A DNA stretch of 16,445 nt, from positions 1 to 16,445 of the forward strand of contig JAISZE010000143.1 of NCBI GenBank assembly GCA_031269405.1. The letters run 5' to 3'. The position numbers and the translations under genes were made by a program. The stretch comes from Treponema sp. (GTDB lineage: Bacteria; Spirochaetota; Spirochaetia; Treponematales; Breznakiellaceae). Below, piece by piece: positions 7,725-16,102 of the stretch. Numbering within the stretch: the stretch's first letter is position 1; each line of letters begins with the position of its first letter. Under the pieces are notes generated by a model. The model saw only the letters and a program-made list of their open reading frames with translations. It was not told the DNA's origin and ran no database searches.

Positions 7725-8874
7725 GACTGGCTCCTTCTCTGTTGAAAACCGCGAGGCTTTCTATGTGGGCTGTTTGGGGATAAAAATCGTACAAATTGAG
7801 TTCCTTTACGGTATAACCCCCGACAGCGAGTTCTCCCGCGTCCCTGGCCAGGGTAGCGGGATCGCAGGAGACATAGGCCAGAAGGGGAGGGCCCTTTTCG
7901 GCAAGATACCGCCGGGTCAGGACCGAAAGCCCTCCCCTGGGCGGATCAGCCACCATAAAGCTCCAGGCTTCTTTCCCCTTCAGGGACTTTACCCATTCAT
8001 CGTCGGAAAGGGCAAAAAAACGGCAGTCGTCGCCCAGGTTCTCCCTGGCCAGGGCCAGGGCGGCTTTGTTCTCTTCAACCAGGTCCGTCCGGGAAAAGCG
8101 GTTTCCCAGGAAGGCCGCGAAGGTCCCCACCCCGCAGTAGAGGTCAGCCATGGGAAGCCCCGGGTCCGCTTTTTCCGCCCCGGCGGCCAGATCTTCCAGC
8201 AGAAGTTCCAGCATGGTCCCATTGCTCTGGAAAAAGAAAGCGGCGTCCATAAGGAGTTCCTTTCCTCCCAGGGAAACCCTGCCCCGGCTCTTCCCCCCTT
8301 CGGAAAGGAAGAGCCCGCCCCTGCTGTACACGGTGAAGCGGTCTTTGTCCGGCGGCGGGACCAGGTTTCCCTCCCCCAGGGCCCTGCGTATCCCCGGATC
8401 CGCAGCAGGGCAGTCCCGGAGGGGGACTATGGCCGGCTCCTTCCGCTGTTTGAAACCAAGGCGCCTGCGGTCCGCCGGAAAACAGTGAAGCTGCACCCGG
8501 TTCCGGTATTCCAGAGGCGCCGAAGGATGAAGGCGGATTTCAGGGGCCGTTAGCCCGCCGATGCGGGAAAAGGCTTCTTTCAGAATAGTTTCTTTGGCGG
8601 AAAGCTGGGCGTCGTAGTTCAGGTGCTGTAGCGAACAGCCCCCGCAGCGTCCGAACAAGGGACAGACCGGTTCGACACGCAGGGGTGAAGGCTCCAGGAT
8701 TTCGGCGATTTCCGCCCTAGCCCAACTGCGGCGCTCTTCACTTATGTGCAGGACAGCCAAATCGCCTGGCGCTGCAAGATCGACAAAAACGCTTTTGCCT
8801 TCAATCCTGGCCAGCCCCGCTCCGCCGGCGGCAATACTCTCTACCCTGGCCCTGTGTCTTTCTCCCTGTGCCAT
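7714..8874 (-). CDS. TrmA/RumA-family RNA (uracil-5-)-methyltransferase
   Basis: The enzyme methylates C5 of uridine in RNA with S-adenosylmethionine. A TRAM domain occupies residues 1-65. An iron-sulfur cluster motif follows: Cys71, Cys77, Cys80 (CPLFGRCGGC) and Cys155 (RDCPA). Next come FFQSNG, the SAM loop DLYCGVGTFAAFLG, DPPRGG, the nucleophile Cys337 in SCDP and Glu372 in HIES. The Cys-Glu spacing of 35 equals that of E. coli RumA. The four cysteines favour a RumA/RlmD-like 23S rRNA enzyme over TrmA, which lacks the cluster, but subfamily specificity cannot be settled by reading. At 386 residues it is somewhat short for the family. The ATG lies one base after the lon stop with no strong ribosome binding site, so it is probably coupled to lon. 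Confidence 0.92.
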   Translation of the reverse strand: MAQGERHRARVESIAAGGAGLARIEGKSVFVDLAAPGDLAVLHISEERRSWARAEIAEILEPSPLRVEPVCPLFGRCGGCSLQHLNYDAQLSAKETILKEAFSRIGGLTAPEIRLHPSAPLEYRNRVQLHCFPADRRRLGFKQRKEPAIVPLRDCPAADPGIRRALGEGNLVPPPDKDRFTVYSRGGLFLSEGGKSRGRVSLGGKELLMDAAFFFQSNGTMLELLLEDLAAGAEKADPGLPMADLYCGVGTFAAFLGNRFSRTDLVEENKAALALARENLGDDCRFFALSDDEWVKSLKGKEAWSFMVADPPRGGLSVLTRRYLAEKGPPLLAYVSCDPATLARDAGELAVGGYTVKELNLYDFYPQTAHIESLAVFNREGASHGC

Positions 8875-8875
8875 A

Positions 8876-11422
8876 TTAAAGCGGCCCTGGAGCAGCAGGT
8901 TTTTTCGGTTTTTTGAAAACAGGGGTTCCGCCGTTCTTTTTGTTTCTTTTCAGGGCCTTTTTTTCAAAAAGCAGCGCGAAGGCATCGTCTACGGTTTCGA
9001 CGAATTCAACCGCTACCGCGTCCTGTATGTCCTTGTCCAGTTCGGCCCAGTCTTCGCGGTTGTCCGCAGGGAGGAGGACTTTTCCCATACCGTTCCGTAT
9101 GGCCGCCAGGAGTTTTTCTTTAAGACCCCCGATAGGGAGTATGCGGCCCGTGAGGGTAAGCTCCCCGGTCATGGCTATACCCGGCTTGGGAGCCGCTTTG
9201 CAAAGAGTAGAAAGGAGCGACGACGCCAGGGTAACGCCCGCCGAAGGCCCGTCTTTGGGAATAGCGCCTTCGGGTACATGGATGTGGAAATCGGTTTTGC
9301 CCATGTCTTTTACCTGGTACCGGTAACGGTCCCCGGCGCTCCTCAGAAACGACAGGGCGATACGGGCGCTTTCCTTCATAACCTCCCCCAGGTTGCCGGT
9401 AATGATGACTTCCCCGTTTCCTTCAAAGCAGTTGCTTTCCACAGGCAACATGGTGCCCCCGGTTTCAGTCCACGCAAGGCCGCAGCTTACCCCGATCCGC
9501 TCTTCCTTAAAGACCACGTCGTTCTTGAATTTCCGCCTGCCCAGGAGTTTTTCGAGATCCTCTTTTTTGACGGTTTTTTTGAATGACCCCACAGGCTTGC
9601 CGGGAAGTGCGTTTTCCCCGGCTTCCCCGGAAGCCCCTGTTCCGCCGTAGCCCTTGTTTACCGCCTCCCGGGCAATACGCCTGACGCAGCGGGCAATCTC
9701 CCGTTCCAGGTTCCGCACCCCGGATTCCATGGTCCAGTAGCGGATAATTGCCTTTATGGCGTCATCTTTAAAAACAATCTTCGCCTCTTCCAGGCCGTTT
9801 TCGCCCAGTTCCTTGGGTACCAGGAATTCCTTTGCTATCGCCAGCTTTTCGTTTTCGCCGTAACCGGGAATCTCGATGATCTCCATACGGTCCAGAAGGG
9901 GGTAGGGTATGGTATGAAGGGAGTTAGCGGTAGTGATAAAAAGCACCTTGGAGAGGTTGTAGGGGACTTCCATATAATGATCGGTAAAGGAGGAATTCTG
10001 TTCCGGATCCAGGACCTCAAGGAGCGCCGAAGCCGGATCGCCCCGGAAGTCGGTGGAAAGCTTATCGATCTCGTCCAGGAGGAACACGGGGTTCATAGTC
10101 CCGGCTTTGCGCATAGACTGGATGATCTTTCCCGGCAGGGCGCCTACGTAGGTCTTCCGGTGCCCCCGTATTTCAGCCTCGTCCCGGACCCCTCCAAGGG
10201 AGATCCTCACGAATTTCCGGTTCAAAGCCCGGGCAACGGATTTGCCGAGGCTGGTCTTGCCCGTCCCCGGAGGGCCGACAAAGCAGAGTATAGGGCCTTT
10301 GATGCCGGCTTGCCCGGAACTCCCTGCGGCAAGCTGCCGGACGGCGATAAATTCGATGATCCGCTCCTTGGCCTTGCGCATGCCGAAGTGATCCTCGTTA
10401 AGGATGGTTTCCGCAGCGGCCAGGTCCCCGGAATCAGCGCTGTATTCGCTCCAGGGGAGATCGGCTATCCATTCCAGGTAACCCCTGAGCACCCCGGCTT
10501 CAGGGGAAAAGGGCTGGAGCTTTCTAAGCCGTGCTATTTCCTTCCCGGCCTTGAGGAGCACCTCTTCAGGAGGATTTCTATCGCCGATAGTCCGTTCCAG
10601 TTCGGCGAACTCGTCATCAGCCCCGTCTTTGCCTAGTTCTTTGTTAATTTCTCTGAGTTGTTCATGGAGTATGAAGTCCCGCTGGTTTTTTTCCATACGG
10701 CTTTTTACTTTGCCCGATATGTTTTTCTGAATACCGAAGATCTCGTTCTCAAGTTCCAGGGATTCAAGGATCGCTTCAAGCCTGTCCCCGGGATCGGCGA
10801 TGCGGATAAGGGCGGCCTTTTTCTCGGCTTTTACCGCCAGGGCGTTGCTGACAATATTGGCAAGGCGTTCGGCGTTTTCAGTCCTTTCGACTGCCGCCAG
10901 TGTTTCAGGCCCGATTTTTTTCGACAACTCCGCGTACTGGGCGAAGGACTTCTGCACCGCCCGCATAAGGGCGGCGGTTTCCGGGCTGAGAGTTCCGGGG
11001 TTTTCCCAGCTTCCCGAAGAATCCTTCGCGGCTCTGAACTCCCCCCGCAGGGGCTCCACCCTGACCGGACGGGGATCGCCGGAATCCCATTTCGACGCCA
11101 GAACAGCCCGGTACTCGCCCTGGATCACCACCCTGAAGGTGTTGTCCGGAAGCTTCAGGTGCTGGATAATCCGGGAAACCGAACCTGTGTCCCAGGTCTC
11201 GCCGGTTTCAGCATTTTTCTGGCATACCGCGAAGATACGGAGATCCCTAGCCAGGGCCGCTTCAATGGCGCTGATGCCCCCTTTGTAGGTGATATACACA
11301 GGCATCATGGTCTGGGGGAATACGACCAGTTCCCTAAGCGGCAAAAGGGGGAATTCTTCTTCGTTTCTCCTCGGAGGCCTTCCGGCGCCCCCAAGGGGCA
11401 GCGAAACGTTAAAAAACTTCAT
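8876..11422 (-). CDS. lon: ATP-dependent Lon protease
   Basis: Lon is a cytoplasmic AAA+ serine protease that degrades misfolded and some regulatory proteins. In the 848-residue product the N-terminal substrate-binding domain starts at PLLPLRELVVFPQTMMPVYI. Walker A GPPGTGKT is at 383-390, with GGVRDEAEIRGHRKTYVGA and LLDEIDKL following. The protease domain has catalytic Ser727 in PKDGPSAG and Lys770 in GGLKEK; the 43-residue spacing matches E. coli Lon. The last 25 or so residues are Lys/Pro-rich (KKALKRNKKNGG, KKPKKP) and look like an added basic tail. The ATG is 3 bases after the clpX stop, with no clear ribosome binding site. This is a LonA-type enzyme by its architecture. Confidence 0.97.
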   Translation of the reverse strand: MKFFNVSLPLGGAGRPPRRNEEEFPLLPLRELVVFPQTMMPVYITYKGGISAIEAALARDLRIFAVCQKNAETGETWDTGSVSRIIQHLKLPDNTFRVVIQGEYRAVLASKWDSGDPRPVRVEPLRGEFRAAKDSSGSWENPGTLSPETAALMRAVQKSFAQYAELSKKIGPETLAAVERTENAERLANIVSNALAVKAEKKAALIRIADPGDRLEAILESLELENEIFGIQKNISGKVKSRMEKNQRDFILHEQLREINKELGKDGADDEFAELERTIGDRNPPEEVLLKAGKEIARLRKLQPFSPEAGVLRGYLEWIADLPWSEYSADSGDLAAAETILNEDHFGMRKAKERIIEFIAVRQLAAGSSGQAGIKGPILCFVGPPGTGKTSLGKSVARALNRKFVRISLGGVRDEAEIRGHRKTYVGALPGKIIQSMRKAGTMNPVFLLDEIDKLSTDFRGDPASALLEVLDPEQNSSFTDHYMEVPYNLSKVLFITTANSLHTIPYPLLDRMEIIEIPGYGENEKLAIAKEFLVPKELGENGLEEAKIVFKDDAIKAIIRYWTMESGVRNLEREIARCVRRIAREAVNKGYGGTGASGEAGENALPGKPVGSFKKTVKKEDLEKLLGRRKFKNDVVFKEERIGVSCGLAWTETGGTMLPVESNCFEGNGEVIITGNLGEVMKESARIALSFLRSAGDRYRYQVKDMGKTDFHIHVPEGAIPKDGPSAGVTLASSLLSTLCKAAPKPGIAMTGELTLTGRILPIGGLKEKLLAAIRNGMGKVLLPADNREDWAELDKDIQDAVAVEFVETVDDAFALLFEKKALKRNKKNGGTPVFKKPKKPAAPGPL

Positions 11423-11425
11423 TGC

Positions 11426-12679
11426 TTACGCGCTTTTTTGTATATGATTAATTTCAGGGGCTTCTGATTTCTCCACTACATCCTGGGTAATGACAACCTG
11501 CTTGCTCCCGTCCATAGAGGGGATCTCAAACATAATATCAGTCATCATCTTTTCCACAATAGCCCGGAGCCCCCTGGCCCCGGTTTTCTGTTTTATCGCC
11601 ATGTCCGCTATAGCGTCAATGGCCCCTTCGGTGAATTCCAGCCTCACATCGTCGATAGCCAGCGACGCCTGGTACTGTTTGACAATGGCGTTCCTGGGTT
11701 CCGTGATAATCCGCTTAAGATCCTCCCGCTTGAGTTCCTCAAGGCTCACGGTAATGGGCAGCCTCCCGATAAATTCCGGAATCATCCCGAAATGGATGAG
11801 GTCGTCCGGGTGAAGGGCGTCGTAGAGTTCCTTCAGGTTTTTCTGGGTATATTCCTTGCTGTCTGAGCCGAAGCCCATGGGATGCTGCACGACCCGCCGT
11901 TCGATAAATTTGTCCAGCCCCACGAAGGCGCCTCCGCAGATGAACAGTATGTTCGTCGTATCAATGCGGATCATCTCCTGGTTAGGATGCTTCCTGCCGC
12001 CCTGAGGGGGCACCGAAGCTATGGTTCCTTCGATGATCTTTAGGAGCGCCTGCTGGACCCCCTCGCCGGACACGTCACGGGTAATGGAAACGTTCTCGCC
12101 TTTACGGGCTATCTTGTCGATTTCATCGATGTACACAATGCCCCGTTCAGCGGCGGCGATGTTCCCACCGGCGTTCTGGATCAGTTTAAGCAGTATATTT
12201 TCCACATCTTCCCCTACATAACCGGCTTCGGTAAGGGTCGTGGCGTCAACTATGGCAAAAGGGACCTTGAGCTTCCTTGCCAGGGTCTTCGCCAGCAGGG
12301 TTTTGCCTGTCCCTGTAGGCCCGATAAGGAGGACGTTGGATTTCTCGATTTCCACGTCATCAGGATCTTTCGAGGGGTTGGCTATGCGTTTGTAGTGGTT
12401 GTAAACAGCCACCGAAAGGGCCCGTTTGGCCGTGTCCTGGCCGATGATGAAGAAATCCAGATATTTTTTGATTTCCTTCGGCGTAGGGATGTCGCCGGTA
12501 AACTGGGTAGCAAGATCGTGATCTTCTTCTGCCAGGATCTTCCTGCAAACTTCCACACATTCGTCACAGATATAAACATCATTAGGGCCTGCGATAAGCC
12601 GCCTTGCGGTGTCGGCGCTTTTTGAACAGAAAGAGCAGATCCGCTCCACACTCCCGGGGCCGTTACGAAGTCTTGCCAT
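11426..12679 (-). CDS. clpX: ClpX, ATPase subunit of the ClpXP protease
   Basis: ClpX is the AAA+ unfoldase that feeds tagged substrates to ClpP. The 417-residue product has an N-terminal C4 zinc-binding domain with Cys15, Cys18, Cys38 and Cys41. It carries Walker A GPTGTGKT at 120-127, Walker [11 protein letters not shown], the GAFVGLD segment, and the sensor/arginine region ending in FIGRLPI. The C-terminal [13 protein letters not shown] is typical. The ATG at 12679-12677 sits 17 bases inside the end of clpP with GAGGG about 7 bases upstream. The direct clpP-clpX order is the common bacterial arrangement and supports co-expression. Confidence 0.98.
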   Translation of the reverse strand: MARLRNGPGSVERICSFCSKSADTARRLIAGPNDVYICDECVEVCRKILAEEDHDLATQFTGDIPTPKEIKKYLDFFIIGQDTAKRALSVAVYNHYKRIANPSKDPDDVEIEKSNVLLIGPTGTGKTLLAKTLARKLKVPFAIVDATTLTEAGYVGEDVENILLKLIQNAGGNIAAAERGIVYIDEIDKIARKGENVSITRDVSGEGVQQALLKIIEGTIASVPPQGGRKHPNQEMIRIDTTNILFICGGAFVGLDKFIERRVVQHPMGFGSDSKEYTQKNLKELYDALHPDDLIHFGMIPEFIGRLPITVSLEELKREDLKRIITEPRNAIVKQYQASLAIDDVRLEFTEGAIDAIADMAIKQKTGARGLRAIVEKMMTDIMFEIPSMDGSKQVVITQDVVEKSEAPEINHIQKSA

Positions 12680-13277
12680 GGTTTTCCCTCACTAATACTG
12701 AATCAACGATGCCGTAGTTTACCGCGTCCCGGGCTGACATATAGAAATCCCGTTCCATGTCTTCCGCAATTTGCCCGGTGTCTTTTCCGGTATGCTTTGC
12801 GAAATACTCGACAGTGAGCTTTTTCAGCCTGATAATTTCCCTCGACTGGATCCCGATGTCCCTGGCCTGCCCCTGGGCCCCTCCCCAGGGCTGATGTATC
12901 AGCACCCGTGACGAAGGGAGGACAAAGCGTTTGCCCCTGGTTCCTGCGGCCAAAAGCAGGGCGGCCATGCTTGCAGACTGGCCCAGGCAGATAGTCTGGA
13001 CGCCGCATTTGACGTACTGCATGGTGTCGTAAATAGCGAGCCCTGCGGTAACCGAACCCCCTGGGGAGTTGATGTAGAGGTTGATGTCCTTCTCCGTGTC
13101 CTGACCGTCCAGGAACAGGAGCTGGGCCACTACGAGGTCTGCGGTAATATCGTTGATTTCCCCGTCTATAAAGACGATCCGGTCCTTCAAAAGCCGGGAA
13201 TAAATATCATACGACCGTTCCCCGGCGCCGCTTTGTTCGATAACAAAAGGGACGAGGTTGCTTGACTTTTCATTCAT
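12663..13277 (-). CDS. clpP: ClpP, proteolytic subunit of the Clp protease
   Basis: ClpP is the tetradecameric serine protease that partners with ClpX. The 204-residue product has the catalytic triad Ser103 ([11 protein letters not shown]), His128 ([10 protein letters not shown]) and Asp177 (MERDFYMS). The spacings of 25 and 49 equal those of E. coli ClpP. The [18 protein letters not shown] oxyanion region is intact. The ATG at 13277-13275 lies 9 bases after tig, with no strong ribosome binding site, so coupling with tig is likely. A second ATG overlaps at 13273 but is out of frame. This is the only clpP in the window. Confidence 0.98.
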   Translation of the reverse strand: MNEKSSNLVPFVIEQSGAGERSYDIYSRLLKDRIVFIDGEINDITADLVVAQLLFLDGQDTEKDINLYINSPGGSVTAGLAIYDTMQYVKCGVQTICLGQSASMAALLLAAGTRGKRFVLPSSRVLIHQPWGGAQGQARDIGIQSREIIRLKKLTVEYFAKHTGKDTGQIAEDMERDFYMSARDAVNYGIVDSVLVRENHGKTS

Positions 13278-13286
13278 GATCTAAAT

Positions 13287-14654
13287 TTACCCATTATTTG
13301 ATGTCAGGTCCAGATATTTTTGTTTTTTTCCGGGTTTTATAGTATTTTCCGCAATGAGCCTGTCAAAAAGCTTTCGTTCTTTAATATCTTCTTTCAGATA
13401 TTCTTTCAATTGTTCCTGCTCATAGTATTTTTCATAGTCTTCAAGAGGAATATCGTTTTCGGCAGCCTGCCGTTCCAGTTCCTTTTTTATCTCTTCATCA
13501 CTGGCGTCCAGTTTGAGGTCTTCCATGAGGGTTTCCACAATCAGCCTTGAATGAAGGGCCTTGTTGGCGTCAGGTTTCCATGAATCCAGAATGCCCTGTG
13601 CACCCTCCGGAGCGGAGTCCATCATTTTGAAGAGCTTATCAGATTCGGTTCCGAAGCGCCTGGCGAGATTCCGCCACCGGGAGTCCAGTTCCAGGCGCAT
13701 CATGGATTCGGGTATGTCCACAGGGGTGGATTCCATGATTTTTTCCAGGATTTTGTTTACTTTGATGTCCCGTATCCGCCGGTCCAGGTCTTTGTCCAGC
13801 CGTTCCCGTATGCTCTGCTTGAGATCTTCCAGGGTTTTAAACTTCTCATCCACATCCTGCGCAAGATCGTCGTCCAGATCCGGGAGTTTTTTGATTTTTA
13901 GGGCTGTCAGGGTAACCCGGAGCTTAATGGTCTTGCCTGCAAGGGTGTTATCCTTGTCATCAGCAGGGTAGGATTTGGCGAACTCCCTGGTTTCGCCTTT
14001 CTTCATCCCCTGAATATCGTCGTCGAATTTGTAGATATTCATCCCTGATCCCAGGGTAAAAACGAAATCCTGGCGTTCCGAATTAGGGATCGCCGATCCG
14101 TCATCCCCAAGTTCGCAGTAATTAACCGTAACCACATCGCCTGCTGCTGCAGCCCCGCCGTCGTCCTTGTCCATGACAATGGCGTTCCGCTCCCTGAGGG
14201 CTTCCATTTCCCGGTCTATATCCTCGCCGGCAATAGCCGCATCCGGGACTTCCACCTCCAGGCCCTGCCATTTTCCGACCGTTACCTGGGGAAGCACATC
14301 GTATACAACGGAAAACACAAGGTCTTGTTCCAGATCCAGCTTTGGTTCGCCCTGTGCCTGAGGGGCAGAGTAGGGGAGGGGGCGGTTTTCTCTGGGAAAG
14401 CTTTCGTCTTCGAATACCTCTTTTATGACCTTTTCAATGATGCGCCCCAAGGCTTCCCCTTTGAGAGAATCGCCGAATTTCCGTATCAGCACGTCCCGGG
14501 GCGCTCTCCCCTTCCTGAAACCCGGTATCTGGATGTTTTTTACATAGTCCGAAAGGAGGGCGTCGTATTCTGACCGGATGTCGTCCTTTCCGACAGTCAG
14601 GGTCAATTTGACGCTCGAGTGTTCAAGCCTGGTGATTTCTTTGGTTACAGTCAC
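13287..14654 (-). CDS. tig: Trigger factor, ribosome-associated chaperone and peptidyl-prolyl isomerase
   Basis: Trigger factor binds ribosomal protein uL23 at the exit tunnel and protects nascent chains. The 455-residue product has the ribosome-binding signature IPGFRKGRAP (residues 43-52). An FKBP-type isomerase domain lies at about 155-250, including GDVVTVNYCELGDDG and FTLGSGMNIYKFDDDIQGMK. A long helical C-terminal domain follows. The start is GTG at 14654-14652, supported by AGAGGA (complement of 14661-14666) 6 bases upstream; the earlier ATG at 14670 is out of frame. It is the first protein gene after tRNA-Leu, 52 bases downstream. The tig-clpP-clpX-lon order is conserved in many bacteria. 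Confidence 0.97.
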   Translation of the reverse strand: MTVTKEITRLEHSSVKLTLTVGKDDIRSEYDALLSDYVKNIQIPGFRKGRAPRDVLIRKFGDSLKGEALGRIIEKVIKEVFEDESFPRENRPLPYSAPQAQGEPKLDLEQDLVFSVVYDVLPQVTVGKWQGLEVEVPDAAIAGEDIDREMEALRERNAIVMDKDDGGAAAAGDVVTVNYCELGDDGSAIPNSERQDFVFTLGSGMNIYKFDDDIQGMKKGETREFAKSYPADDKDNTLAGKTIKLRVTLTALKIKKLPDLDDDLAQDVDEKFKTLEDLKQSIRERLDKDLDRRIRDIKVNKILEKIMESTPVDIPESMMRLELDSRWRNLARRFGTESDKLFKMMDSAPEGAQGILDSWKPDANKALHSRLIVETLMEDLKLDASDEEIKKELERQAAENDIPLEDYEKYYEQEQLKEYLKEDIKERKLFDRLIAENTIKPGKKQKYLDLTSNNG

Positions 14655-14706
14655 TTCGTTTCCTCTTCATATTTAATGCCGGACCGCTGTCCGTAGATTC
14701 TGTACC

Positions 14707-14787
14707 TGCGAGAGAAGGGACTTGAACCCTTATGCCGGGGGCACCAGATCCTAAGTCTGGCGTGTCTACCAATTTCACCACTCTCGC
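14707..14787 (-). tRNA. tRNA-Leu, anticodon UAG
   Basis: The minus strand folds as an 81-base class II tRNA. The acceptor arm is GCGAGAG/CTCTCGC with discriminator A. The D arm contains GAAATTGGTAGAC. The anticodon stem CCAGA/TCTGG encloses CTTAGGA, giving anticodon TAG. A 12-base variable arm (TGCCCCCGGCAT) follows, then the T arm AAGGG-TTCAAGT-CCCTT. The long variable arm confirms the leucine class. The 3' CCA is not encoded: the genome continues GGTACA. The gene lies between the promoter at 14849-14877 and tig, in the same direction, so it is probably the first element of the operon transcript. Confidence 0.97.
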
Positions 14788-14848
14788 AAAGCGGTCCGCG
14801 CCACGGCCTGGCCGAAAATGGCCGGTTCGAAGGGTTATCCCAGTTAGA

Positions 14849-14877
14849 AGTGTACCTGAAGGGCGGAAAACTGTCAA
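14849..14877 (-). promoter_or_regulatory. Sigma-70-like promoter for tRNA-Leu and the tig-clpP-clpX-lon unit
   Basis: On the minus strand a perfect -35 box TTGACA (14877-14872) is followed after exactly 17 bases by TACACT (14854-14849), four of six matches to the -10 consensus. Transcription would start near 14842, giving a leader of about 55 bases before the tRNA. That leader contains GGCC/GGCC inverted repeats (about 14800-14825) that could fold. No other promoter of this quality is visible between here and 4277. Confidence 0.7.
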
Positions 14878-14908
14878 TCACAGGTCAGGCTAGGTCAGGG
14901 CAATGTCA
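14872..14908 (-). promoter_or_regulatory. Phased GTCA (TGAC) array, possible operator of the protease operon
   Basis: GTCA on the plus strand (TGAC on the minus strand) begins at 14873, 14884, 14894 and 14905, so the spacings are 11, 10 and 11 bases. The inner two are extended as GGTCAGG-CTA-GGTCAGG (14883-14899), a tandem heptad with a 3-base spacer. The outermost copy lies inside the -35 box. The geometry resembles the CtsR operator of Firmicutes (tandem GGTCAAA-type heptads, 3-base spacer), but the last bases differ and no ctsR gene is present here. Function is inferred. Confidence 0.45.
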
Positions 14909-15055
14909 TTTACTTTTCAAAGGTTGGAATCTACCAAAACGCGGTACTTCTTTCCTTTCTTTTGCGCCTTCTTCGCCGTTGCGGTTAGTCTTTTCTTCAA
15001 AATTCCTGTCAGTTTGCGGTCAAAAGCCGCTCTTTGGATGTTATTGCTTCTTTCA
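14909..15055. other. Intergenic stretch without a gene or clear terminator
   Basis: Between the end of the MtaA-like gene and the phased motif array I see no convincing coding sequence. The plus strand is pyrimidine-rich (for example TTCTTTCCTTTCTTTTGCG). A short GCGG/CCGC inverted repeat at about 15017-15030 lacks a following U run on the minus strand, so it is not a standard terminator for the leftward gene. Two further GTCA motifs, at 15008 and 15019, are also 11 bases apart; the second is in GGTCAAA. Confidence 0.4.
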
Positions 15056-16102
15056 CTATATGTCCTTCCTCAACTTGTGTACTGTTTCCAGCATCAGACA
15101 GTAGCGTCCGGGGTCCACATAGTCCGGGATGGAGTTACCGCTGCCGATAGCCGCTCCCCGGCCCTTCGCCTCAAGGAGTCTGAAGATCCCGGTAGTGTAA
15201 GAAACCACATCGATGTTGCTGGACGCGCAGAGCACATCGGTATCAAGACCGCCGAAGTTGCCAATGCGCTGGCCGTAGCTGTCTATCCACCGGGAATAAG
15301 GCGCAATCACATCCTCGTTGGAATGCTTCGCGTCAATTCCCGCGGCAATGAGATCGTCCATGACATTGAAGATACAGCCGCAGGAGTGGAGCAGGAAGGG
15401 CTTCCCCGCCTGGTGGATGAGGCCGATAATCCGTTCGTACCGGGGAATCACATGTTCCCGTATGTCTCCGGCGTCAAGAAGCGTATTGGACTTGTAGCCC
15501 AGGTCATCGCCGAAACGGCAGACGCAGAACAGGTCCCCGAACTCCTTGAGCAAACGATCCCAGACGGCGTACAGCATAGCGCCTACTTTGACAAAGAGAT
15601 CCTGGTAGAGTTCTTCATCGTCCGCCCTGATATAGCAAAGCTCCTGGAAACCGGTGATGTCCTGGACGCACTCAAAGACGCCGTAACCCACCCCGCCTAT
15701 GCCCTTCATCCCCGGCGGCAGGGCTTCACCCAGGGCCCTGAAATAAGGGCTGTACCGTTCAAAGTACGTGTCCGGTATCCCGTCCCAGGGGTAGGCGTCA
15801 AAGTCCTTCCTGGTTTTAATTATCCCTTCTTTGTGGCCCCCCAGGGCGCCGGAACCGGGCATGACGGCTCCTGCGGAACATTCCCAACTCACCGCATCAT
15901 ACCCCCTATCCCGGAAAAAACCGCAATAACGGCGGAAGAACTCGACCTTGTCCTTGTGATCCCCGCCGGCAAGGGATGCAAACTCATTCCCCTGTATCTT
16001 TTCCATAATACGGGTAGAAACAGCGTGCTCATAGAGCGGGATACGAGCTGATTTTTTATTCAACGCGGCGTTTACTATGTTTCGGTAATCAGGCTGGAAC
16101 AT
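15056..16102 (-). CDS. Uroporphyrinogen decarboxylase/MtaA superfamily protein
   Basis: The 348-residue product belongs to the superfamily that includes HemE and the MtaA/CmuA corrinoid methyltransferases. Family features are LLHSCGCIFNVMDDLI (residues 237-252), with His239 and Cys241 as the H-x-C zinc-ligand motif of the methyltransferase branch, then GGLDTDVLC and GSGNSIPDYV. A third Cys ligand near the C terminus is not evident; the matching position reads GSG. HemE function is unlikely, since the H-x-C motif points to the methyltransferase side. The ATG at 16102 is preferred because AGGGA lies 8 bases upstream. ATG at 16108 is possible; a longer frame to 16282 is not, because it runs through the neighbouring gene. 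It overlaps that gene's end by 14 bases. The substrate is unknown. Confidence 0.8.
   Translation of the reverse strand: MFQPDYRNIVNAALNKKSARIPLYEHAVSTRIMEKIQGNEFASLAGGDHKDKVEFFRRYCGFFRDRGYDAVSWECSAGAVMPGSGALGGHKEGIIKTRKDFDAYPWDGIPDTYFERYSPYFRALGEALPPGMKGIGGVGYGVFECVQDITGFQELCYIRADDEELYQDLFVKVGAMLYAVWDRLLKEFGDLFCVCRFGDDLGYKSNTLLDAGDIREHVIPRYERIIGLIHQAGKPFLLHSCGCIFNVMDDLIAAGIDAKHSNEDVIAPYSRWIDSYGQRIGNFGGLDTDVLCASSNIDVVSYTTGIFRLLEAKGRGAAIGSGNSIPDYVDPGRYCLMLETVHKLRKDI

Noticed and set aside
14623..14881. Small minus-strand frames covering the tRNA
   Set aside because: They translate the tRNA gene and its flanks. The tRNA structure fully explains the sequence.
14903..16051. Long plus-strand frame of 382 codons opposite the MtaA-like gene
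   Set aside because: The minus-strand protein has clear family motifs (HSCG, GGLDTDVLC). The plus frame shows none and is an antisense shadow.
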